Source: an uncultured Clostridium sp.
GTDB taxonomy: Bacteria; Bacillota; Clostridia; TANB77; CAG-508
DNA: 13,143 nt
Assembly: GCA_900553125.1 (NCBI GenBank)
Contig: USCB01000037.1
Span: forward strand, 1-13,143
Direction: 5' to 3'
Translations under genes and position numbers: made by a program
Shown: positions 7,218-13,143 of the stretch, in pieces
Numbering within the stretch: the first letter of the stretch is position 1
How the letters are laid out: each line of letters starts with the position of its first letter
The notes under the pieces: generated by a model
Database searches by the model: none
Seen by the model: only the letters and a program-made list of their open reading frames with translations
Told to the model about the DNA's origin: nothing

Positions 7218-7269
7218 TTTTGTATTGGGGACGGTTCTTTTCGCGAAAAGAACCGTCCCCAATACAAAA
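7218..7269. terminator. Junction palindrome 6, perfect 52 bp, bidirectional terminator-like element between fabI and dacF
   Basis: A perfect palindrome is centred at 7243/7244 with the same inner 40 bp as junction 2. It fills the convergent gap almost exactly: one base separates each end from the neighbouring gene (fabI TAA at 7214-7216; dacF TAA read on the minus strand at 7271-7273), and even the two stop codons are mirror images. Outer TTTTGT/ACAAAA flanks give T-rich 3' ends in both directions, so it could terminate both converging transcripts. Terminator function is inferred from position and structure. Confidence 0.75.
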
Positions 7270-7270
7270 A

Positions 7271-8513
7271 TTATCTTAAAAGTTCAAACCAACTAGCAAA
7301 AATATTTTTCTCCATAGAAAAAATGTTAATTTTATCAACATCACTATTAGCAACCAAATTACACTCAGAAATAATATCGCCATTTAAAGAAAAAGAAAGT
7401 TTTCCGACAATTTGCCCTTTAGAAATAGGTGCAGAAATATTGTCATCAATTGAAATATTTTGCTCAATATTAATATCATTTCCTTTTGAAATTAAAGTTC
7501 CACAATCTTTATCTGCAATTATATCTACTGTTGGATAAATACCTTTATTTACAGAATAAGATTTTATAATATCATTTTTGGATGCCAATTTTTTAAATTC
7601 AAAATTATTGAAACCATAATCTAACAAACTTACTGCTGTACTAAAACGTACTTTAGAAGAAGGAGCCTTCATTACAACAGCAATTAGATTCATATTATTT
7701 CTAGTAGCAGAGGCAGATAAATTATATAAAGCAAGAGAAGTTGAACCAGTTTTTAAACCAGTACATCCTTGATAATTTCTAACTAGTTTATTTGTATTAA
7801 CTAAACTTGACTTACCATCACGAAGAGAATCCATATAAATAGTAGTATATTTGGTGATTTCAGGATAATCGTTTAGTAAATGACGCGAAAGGATTGCAAT
7901 ATCATAACTTGATGTGTAATGGTCATCTTCGTCTATACCGTGGCAATTCTTATAATTGGTATCATTCATTCCAAAAGATTTAGCTTTTTCATTCATCATA
8001 TTAACAAAATTTTCCTCAGTTCCACCTAGATATTCACCGCATGCTAGTAACGGCATCATTTGCAGAAACAACACAAATTGCTTTTAGCATTTCGTCAACT
8101 GTTAATTGTTCAGTAGTAGATAGCCAAATTTGGGAACCTCCCATAGATTCAGCATTAGCTGAGCAAGGGATTTTTGTATCATATCCTATTTTGCCTTCAG
8201 AAATAGCCTCCATTATTAAATAAATACTCATAAGCTTAGTAACACTTGCAGGTCTTAGTTTTTCGTGTGAATTATATGAATATAAAACTTGACCTGTTGA
8301 TTGTTCGATTAATATACATGAACCACAATCTAAATTTAAAGGATTTGATGTGTCATCAGTACTATTAGATGATATGTTACTAGAAACTTCAGTTGTAAAA
8401 GCAGAAGGAGAATTCCACACATAGGAATTTGAAAAAGCATATATTGATATTGGAAAATATACTGAGATTTGGAATAAAAGCAAAAATGCAAGAATTTTTT
8501 TATTTAGTTTCAT
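7271..8513 (-). CDS. dacF: D-alanyl-D-alanine carboxypeptidase (DacF-like, peptidase S11), read through a +1 frame break at a CGG codon
   Basis: Low-molecular-weight PBP that trims the terminal D-Ala from peptidoglycan stem peptides outside the membrane. An N-terminal signal peptide (about residues 1-27, MKLNKK then a hydrophobic stretch) is followed by a Ser/Thr-rich stretch and the S11 domain. The SxxK motif is SVTK at 90-93 and the SxN motif is SAN at 150-152. Both precede an in-frame CGG at codon 159 (8039-8037) that is followed immediately by TGA. The KTG motif (GLKTGS, about 254-256) lies in the +1 frame after the break, so the upstream piece lacks an essential active-site motif. Skipping one base gives SANDAVTSM-G-EYLGG, which keeps the family spacing (SANDAxxxxGEY), and a 413-residue protein. 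The start at 8513 has GGAGGT at 8528-8523. vanW lies just upstream on the same strand. Confidence 0.92.
8036..8039 (-). other. In-frame CGGT, +1 frame-break site in dacF
   Basis: On the minus strand the zero frame reads ACT AGC ATG CGG TGA, and the protein resumes as GGT GAA TAT CTA. Reading CGGT as one unit, or skipping its C, gives SM-G-EYLGG with no gap or extra residue against the family. The stop codon directly after CGG resembles the arrangement of the prfB +1 site but without its CUU slip codon or internal Shine-Dalgarno sequence. Confidence 0.75.
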
Positions 8514-8566
8514 TAAATTTTTACCTCCAGTTATTTTTAATTTATGTTAAAAACAATGAAATATGC

Positions 8567-8597
8567 AAAAACTATCATAAATTTTATGATAGTTTGA
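8567..8597 (-). terminator. Hairpin at the end of vanW
   Basis: Bases 8569-8581 and 8583-8595 are complementary over 13 positions (AAACTATCATAAA with TTTATGATAGTTT), and the stem overlaps the vanW stop codon at 8586-8584. Read on the minus strand it is followed by a short T run, as expected of an intrinsic terminator. It is AT-rich, so termination may be partial, and dacF could be reached by readthrough or use its own promoter in 8514-8566, where I see no strong promoter. Confidence 0.6.
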
Positions 8598-9290
8598 AAA
8601 TTTTTATATAAACATAATTTTTATCACATGAAGAAGTTATTTTTATTTTGTTGCCAGTATTATTAGAAAACTTAAAATCATAAGAACCATAAGCAACTGC
8701 TGCATCTTTTCCTTTTGAAACATAAGGGACAGTATTACTATGTTCATGCCTTTCAGTGATTTTTAAATTATCAACTTTGAGTACAGCATTATACAAAGTA
8801 GAACTAACCTGGCAGATTCCGTCCGCCCAAGAGCCTCTATTTTTTCGCCATCTTGAAAAACATCTGCTTTTTTGTATCCTTTTTGTGAGGTTGCTTTTCC
8901 AATTGTGTTACAAAAAGAAAATGTTTCTCCATTTTCTACAGTTGTATTATTTAAACTAGAGCATGTAATTGAAATATTTGTCTGTCTATTTGAATCTTTT
9001 GTGTAAATTTTTGTAGTAAAACTTGCAATTTCAGTTTCAGATGGTTGAGAGTTATTTTCAGATACTATGTTTTCAGTTTGATTTGAAACATTGGAATCGT
9101 TTTGTTGCAATTCATTTGATGGTGGGGCTACATTGTTTTCTGTAGAAGAAATTCTTGTAGAATTATATGGAAAATTATTTAAATTTGAATTGTTTGATGT
9201 ATTTGAGGGATTTTTTTTATAAAAATAGAAGCCTAAAATACCTCCTAATATAATCAATCCAATGGCTATAAAAATATATATTTTTTTCAA
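8584..9290 (-). CDS. Membrane-anchored VanW-domain protein, read through two successive +1 frame breaks at CGG codons
   Basis: The protein starts MKKIYIFIAIGLIILGG, one transmembrane segment (about residues 4-24), followed by an Asn/Ser-rich linker (about 27-90) and a compact VanW domain (about 95-234). The family is defined by the glycopeptide-resistance accessory protein VanW; its biochemical role is unknown. Domain landmarks are NGETFSFCNTIGKATSQKGYKKA, then EALGGGICQVSSTLYNAV, then ERHEHSNTVPYV and YGSYDFKF. The first frame carries it to EALG, codon 155. CGG at 8825-8823 and, in the shifted frame, CGG at 8821-8819 interrupt the invariant GGGxCQVS motif. Skipping a C at each gives exactly GGGICQVSS and a 234-residue protein ending at 8584. 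The start at 9290 has GGAGGT at 9302-9297. It lies upstream of the carboxypeptidase gene on the same strand, which suggests an envelope role. Confidence 0.9.
8818..8825 (-). other. Tandem in-frame CGGA CGGA, double +1 frame-break site in vanW
   Basis: The minus strand reads CTT GGG CGGA CGGA ATC TGC CAG. Two +1 steps are needed (the flanking frames differ by two), and exactly two CGGs are present, the second in frame only after the first step. Read as two glycines the segment restores the conserved LGGGICQ of VanW domains. Confidence 0.82.
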
Positions 9291-9302
9291 TTTTGTACCT
9301 CC

Positions 9303-9472
9303 GTTTTTATAGTATGTACATTTTTGATATAAATATTATATTTTTAATTATATAAATAAAAAAGTAGCATAGACTTTTTTTGTAAATAATGTTGAAAATA
9401 AAAAAATGTTTTTTTTTACCTTAAATGTAAAGTTGAGGGATTACTGGATTACCAGAAAATGAAATCAAAAAT
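9303..9472. other. AT-rich divergent intergenic region between vanW and the valS leader
   Basis: About 170 bases of very AT-rich DNA containing long T and A runs and no open frame of note. It must hold the vanW promoter on the minus strand, but I cannot pick a convincing -35/-10 pair. A short CTGG-ATTA-CCAG hairpin lies at 9443-9454. Confidence 0.4.
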
Positions 9473-9501
9473 TTGACAAATCCACAAAAATAATATAAAA
9501 T
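9473..9501 (+). promoter_or_regulatory. Sigma-A-type promoter of the valS transcript
   Basis: TTGACA at 9473-9478 is a consensus -35 box. With a 17-base spacer, TAAAAT at 9496-9501 serves as the -10 box (TATAAA at 9494 is an alternative with a 15-base spacer). Transcription would start near 9508, just before the T-box leader. Confidence 0.65.
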
Positions 9502-9507
9502 ATGGAA

Positions 9508-9780
9508 AAAATAAAAAGCAAAGAACAAGAGGAGTATATTTGTACTTATTTTTAGAGAAAGGAAGTCATAGGCTGAAAACTTCCCAAATAAAGGCAAATA
9601 GAAAGTAGCTTGGGAGCTGATATATTGAAATAAAAGTAGATATATTCGGATAAGAACCGTTAAAAACTTAGAATGAGAATATTATAAAAATAATATAAAA
9701 TTAAGGTGGTACCGCGAAAAAATCGCCCTTATGTGTAATAATTTTTTACATGTAGGGCGATTTTTGCTATTACCAAAAAA
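9508..9780 (+). ncRNA. T-box leader (tRNA-sensing riboswitch) of valS
   Basis: The leader controls valS by sensing uncharged tRNA. The canonical T-box sequence AAGGTGGTACCGCG lies at 9703-9716; its TGGT bulge pairs with the ACCA end of an uncharged tRNA, consistent with the A discriminator of tRNA-Val. AAGG at the left and CCTT at about 9727-9730 form the antiterminator stem, and the same CCCT is sequestered in the downstream terminator. Upstream, GGAGTA (9531-9536), AGAGA and GGAAGTC/ACTTCC pieces fit a Stem I, which extends to about 9650. A GTA (Val) triplet at 9636-9638 is a possible specifier, but I could not fold Stem I well enough to place the specifier codon with confidence. Confidence 0.9.
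9718..9765 (+). terminator. T-box intrinsic terminator
   Basis: AAAAATCGCCCT at 9718-9729 is perfectly complementary to AGGGCGATTTTT at 9754-9765, with an inner TGTAA/TTACA pairing (9734-9738 with 9746-9750) and a T run at the 3' end. It shares its left arm with the antiterminator, which makes it the switch of the T-box. Confidence 0.92.
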
Positions 9781-9793
9781 GGAGGATATTTAT

Positions 9794-12454
9794 ATGGATA
9801 CAAAGAAAAATTTGGAAGGAAAATATAATCCAAAAGACTTTGAAGAAAAACTATACCAAAAATGGGAAGGAAAAGGATATTTCAAGCCAAGTATGGACAA
9901 AAACAAAGAGCCATACTGCATAATGATGCCACCACCAAATGTAACAGGAAAATTACACATGGGTCATGCATTAGATGATACAATACAAGATGTATTAATA
10001 AGAACAAAAAGAATGCAAGGATATGACTGTTTATGGTTACCAGGAAGTGACCATGCAGCAATATCAACAGAAATGAAAGTAGTACAGAAATTAAAGAAAG
10101 AAGGAAAAACAAAACAAGAATTAGGAAGAGAAAAATTTCTAGAAGAAGCCTGGGACTGGACACATGAATATGGTGGAATAATCCAAAAACAACAACGTAA
10201 ACTTGGATGTTCATGTGATTGGGAGAGAAATAGATTTACACTTGATGATGGAATGAGTGACGCAGTACTAGAACAGTTTGTAAGTTTATATAACAAAGGT
10301 CTAATATATAAAGGAACAAGAATGGTAAATTACTGTCCAAGTTGTAAAACATCCATTTCAGATGCAGAAGTAGAATACCATGAAGAACCATCACATTTAT
10401 GGCATATAAGATACAAAATTGTTGATGGAGATGGATATGTAGAAGTTGCAACAACAAGACCAGAAACAATGTTAGGTGATACTGCTGTTGCGGTTCATCC
10501 AGATGATGAAAGATATAAAAATATAGTAGGTAAAAAATGTATTTTACCAATAATGAACAAAGAAATTCCAATAATTGCAGACGAATTTGTAGAAAAAGAA
10601 TTTGGAACAGGATGTGTTAAAATTACACCAGCTCATGATATGAATGACTATCAGGCAGGATTAAGACACAACTTAGAAATAGTAGAAGTATTTGATGAAA
10701 ATAATAAAATGAATAGTTTAGTTCCAGAGTTAAAAGGAATGGATATCTTAGAGGCACGTAAAATAATAGTAGAAAAACTTCAAGAATTAGGAGCACTAGT
10801 AAATACAGAAGATTATACACATAATGTTGCTAAATGTGAAAGATGTAAGTCAACAATAGAGCCAAGAATCTCAATGCAATGGTTTGTATCTATGAAAGAC
10901 TTAGCAAAAAGAGCAGCAGATAGTGTAAGAGAGGGAAAAACAACATTTGTACCAAAAAGATATGAAAAACAATATTTCAATTGGTTAGACAATATACAAG
11001 ATTGGTGCATATCACGTCAATTATGGTGGGGACACAGAATTCCAGCATATTATTGTGATGAATGCGGAGAGATTACAGTAAGTAAAACTAATCCTGGAAA
11101 GTGCTCAAAATGTGGTTCAAGTCATATTCATCAAGATGAGGACACGCTTGACACTTGGTTTAGTTCTGCATTATGGCCATTTTCAACACTTGGTTGGCCA
11201 AATACAGAAAATGAAGACTACAAGAGATTTTATCCAACAAATGTACTAGTTACAGGATTTGACATAATAACATTTTGGGTATCAAGAATGATGACACAAG
11301 GACTAGAATTTACAGATGTAGAGCCATTTAAAGATGTATTAATACACGGAATAATACGTGATAGTCAAGGAAGAAAAATGTCAAAAACATTAGGAAATGG
11401 TGTAGACCCATTAGATGTTATAGAAAAATATGGAGCAGACGCACTAAGATTTTCAGTGCTTTCTGGAACAACAATGGGAAATGACATAAAATATATGCCA
11501 GAAAAATTAGAACAAGCATCAAATTTTGCAAATAAAATTTGGAATGCTGCAAAATTTGTTACAATGAATTTACCAGAAGTAGAAAAAATAAAAGATTTTG
11601 AAGAAAAAGTAATTGACAAAGAAACAAACAAATATAACGGAGAAATACTTGAAATAGAAGATAAATGGATAATAAATAAATTAGAAGATCTAATAAACGA
11701 AGTAACAAGAAATATTGAAAACTATGACCTTGGAATTGCAATAGATAATATTTATTCATTTATAAGAGATGAATTCTGTGACTGGTATATAGAAATGGCA
11801 AAAACAAGATTATATAGTGAAGATGAAAATAAAAAGATACAAGTATCATATGTACTGGTAAATGTACTTTCAAATAGCTTAAAATTATTACATCCATTTA
11901 TGCCATTTATAACATCAAGAATTTATAAAGTTATATCAGAGTACACAGATAATAAAGAGCTTATGATATCAGAATGGCCAATAGCTAAAGATATAGAATT
12001 TATAGATAATGCAAAAATTGTTGAAACATTAAAAGATATAATTGTTGAAATACGTAATATAAGAGCAAAAATGAATGTTCATCCGAGTAGAAAAACAGAT
12101 TTAATATTTGTTACAAAATATATAAAAGAAATTGAAGAATCAAAAGACTTCATAATTAAATTAGGATTTGGGGAAAAATTAATAGTTAAAGAACAAGCAG
12201 ATGATATTCCGGAAAATGCAATAAGTATTGTAAGAGAGGGAATTGAACTTTATATTCCTCAAAATGGATTAATTGATTTAGAAGAGGAGGCAAAAAGAAA
12301 AGAAGAAGAAATAAAGAAAATTGAATTTGAAATTCAGAGAGCTGAAAAAATGCTTTCTAATCCAGGATTTGTAAATAAAGCACCAAAAGAAAAGGTGTAT
12401 GAGGAAAAAGCAAAACTTGAAAAATATAAAAGCTTGCTTGAGAAACTTAAATAA
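9794..12454 (+). CDS. valS: Valyl-tRNA synthetase
   Basis: Class I aminoacyl-tRNA synthetase that charges tRNA-Val in the cytosol. The product has 886 residues, standard length. The HIGH motif is HMGH at 55-58 after PPPNVTGKL, and the KMSKS motif is KMSKT at 528-532. The editing (CP1) domain lies between them. Cys pairs (CPSC, CERC, CDEC, CSKC) suggest zinc-binding insertions. The C-terminus is a charged coiled coil (about 820-886) that contacts tRNA, as in other ValRS. The start at 9794 has GGAGG at 9781-9785; the open frame reaches 9731 but that ATG is inside the terminator hairpin. None of its 886 codons is CGG, although five CGGs occur out of frame, and CGT is used for arginine. Regulation is by the T-box upstream. 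Confidence 0.97.
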   Translation: MDTKKNLEGKYNPKDFEEKLYQKWEGKGYFKPSMDKNKEPYCIMMPPPNVTGKLHMGHALDDTIQDVLIRTKRMQGYDCLWLPGSDHAAISTEMKVVQKLKKEGKTKQELGREKFLEEAWDWTHEYGGIIQKQQRKLGCSCDWERNRFTLDDGMSDAVLEQFVSLYNKGLIYKGTRMVNYCPSCKTSISDAEVEYHEEPSHLWHIRYKIVDGDGYVEVATTRPETMLGDTAVAVHPDDERYKNIVGKKCILPIMNKEIPIIADEFVEKEFGTGCVKITPAHDMNDYQAGLRHNLEIVEVFDENNKMNSLVPELKGMDILEARKIIVEKLQELGALVNTEDYTHNVAKCERCKSTIEPRISMQWFVSMKDLAKRAADSVREGKTTFVPKRYEKQYFNWLDNIQDWCISRQLWWGHRIPAYYCDECGEITVSKTNPGKCSKCGSSHIHQDEDTLDTWFSSALWPFSTLGWPNTENEDYKRFYPTNVLVTGFDIITFWVSRMMTQGLEFTDVEPFKDVLIHGIIRDSQGRKMSKTLGNGVDPLDVIEKYGADALRFSVLSGTTMGNDIKYMPEKLEQASNFANKIWNAAKFVTMNLPEVEKIKDFEEKVIDKETNKYNGEILEIEDKWIINKLEDLINEVTRNIENYDLGIAIDNIYSFIRDEFCDWYIEMAKTRLYSEDENKKIQVSYVLVNVLSNSLKLLHPFMPFITSRIYKVISEYTDNKELMISEWPIAKDIEFIDNAKIVETLKDIIVEIRNIRAKMNVHPSRKTDLIFVTKYIKEIEESKDFIIKLGFGEKLIVKEQADDIPENAISIVREGIELYIPQNGLIDLEEEAKRKEEEIKKIEFEIQRAEKMLSNPGFVNKAPKEKVYEEKAKLEKYKSLLEKLK

Positions 12455-12482
12455 AAATTCAGGAGAGAAAGGTGTGATATAT

Positions 12483-13143
12483 ATGAATCCAAAAAAAATG
12501 CCATATGGAATAAGTAATTATGAAGAATTAATAACTGAAAATTATTATTATGTAGATAAAACAATGTATATTGAAAAATTAGAAAACTTACCAGAAAAAA
12601 GAATAATGTTTTTACGTCCAAGAAAATTTGGAAAAACGTTATTTACAAGTGTAATTGAAAATTATTATGATAAAAAGAAAGAAGATAAATTTGAGTTATT
12701 GTATAAAGATACATACATAGGAAAAAATCCAACAAAAAACAAAAATAGTTATTGTATATTAAGATTTAATTTTTCAGGAATAGATACAGAAACAGAAGAA
12801 ACAACTATAAGAGGGTTCAAAAATGAAGTGGCATCATCTATAGAAGTATTTAGTCATAGATACAATTTGGACTTTTATGTAAATAAAGAAGATGATGCGG
12901 AAAGCATATTAGATAATCTATTTAAAGCATTTTATGTTCAAAAATCAATGGAAAAAATATATGTAATAATAGATGAATATGACCATTTTGCAAATGAATT
13001 ATTAGGTTTTAACCCAGAGCAATTTAGAGGACTAGTATCAAAAAATGGAAAAGTAAGAAAATGGTATGAAATATTAAAAAAAGGAACGGAAACAGTAGTT
13101 GACAGAATATTTATAACTGGAGTTGCACCAATAACATTAGATA
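12483..13143 (+). CDS. AAA-ATPase-like protein, probable PD-(D/E)XK nuclease family, 5' part only
   Basis: The frame runs from ATG 12483 (GAAAGGTG just upstream) to the window end, 220 residues with no stop. The N-terminus MPYGISNYEELITENYYYVDKT is the hallmark of the AAA-ATPase-like family (Pfam AAA-ATPase_like), which usually has a C-terminal PD-(D/E)XK nuclease domain (DUF1703) that would lie beyond this window. The Walker A motif is RPRKFGKT (about 45-52), an unusual form typical of this family. Walker B is VIIDEYD (about 161-167), and FITGVAPITLD at the end is the sensor segment. The cellular role is unknown; members are often found in many copies in gut Clostridia and Bacteroidetes. It starts 28 bases after the valS stop with no obvious terminator between, so it may be co-transcribed. 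It has an eight-A run at 12491-12498 with the frame intact and no in-frame CGG. Confidence 0.88.
   Translation, partial: MNPKKMPYGISNYEELITENYYYVDKTMYIEKLENLPEKRIMFLRPRKFGKTLFTSVIENYYDKKKEDKFELLYKDTYIGKNPTKNKNSYCILRFNFSGIDTETEETTIRGFKNEVASSIEVFSHRYNLDFYVNKEDDAESILDNLFKAFYVQKSMEKIYVIIDEYDHFANELLGFNPEQFRGLVSKNGKVRKWYEILKKGTETVVDRIFITGVAPITLD

Noticed and set aside
2609..7269. Junction palindromes as a CRISPR array or as Rho-independent terminators only
   Set aside because: Spacing is whole genes, not short spacers, so not CRISPR. Inside an operon of essential genes complete termination at each junction is implausible, so I list the internal ones as repeats.
3187..9290. accC, accD, dacF and vanW as ordinary pseudogenes
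   Set aside because: Each is otherwise full length and well conserved on both sides of one clean break, the neighbours are intact, two encode core enzymes, and all breaks share CGG. Decay would also give stops and random indels.
9731..9793. valS start at ATG 9731
   Set aside because: That ATG is inside the T-box terminator hairpin, and the extension is not ValRS-like. ATG 9794 has GGAGG at proper spacing.

Overview
This window reads as a low-GC, Gram-positive, Clostridia-like Firmicute. The sequence is very AT-rich, starts are preceded by strong GGAGG-type ribosome binding sites, valS has a T-box leader, and the type II fatty-acid-synthesis (FASII) gene order is the one usual in Clostridia. 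I cannot name the species.

Layout. 1-120: palindromic and repeat debris in front of fabG; the upstream neighbour lies outside the window. 141-7216, plus strand: fabG, fabF, accB, fabZ, accC, accD, accA, fabI. These supply the malonyl-CoA-making acetyl-CoA carboxylase (AccABCD) and the elongation cycle (FabF condensation, FabG ketoreduction, FabZ dehydration, FabI enoyl reduction). 7271-9290, minus strand: a membrane-anchored VanW-domain protein followed by a DacF-type D,D-carboxypeptidase, both cell-envelope genes. 9473-12454, plus strand: promoter, T-box leader and valS. 12483-end: the start of an AAA-ATPase-like/PD-(D/E)XK family gene, cut by the window edge.

Main finding. Four genes (accC, accD, dacF, vanW) appear frame-broken. 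Each break falls exactly on an in-frame CGG codon and is repaired by a +1 step (skip one base, or read CGGN as one unit). vanW needs two successive +1 steps and has two successive CGGs, each in the frame then current. I checked every CGG by eye: the window has five in-frame CGG codons among roughly 3,900 codons and all five are at frame breaks. About 27 out-of-frame CGG trinucleotides are harmless, and CGA, CGT and CGC are used as ordinary arginine codons. After the +1 step the residue becomes GGN (Gly). This falls at the invariant GGG-x-C of VanW and at a fitting Gly in AccD and DacF. The simplest biological reading is that CGG is not a normal sense codon here but a site of +1 frameshifting or quadruplet (CGGN = Gly) decoding. 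A systematic sequencing artefact is the alternative to exclude.

Second finding. Each of the six consecutive junctions from accB to dacF holds one palindrome, most of them around a GGGAC(C)GGTTCTTTT core. Two copies share a 40-bp core but have different outer flanks that are nevertheless perfectly self-complementary within each copy.
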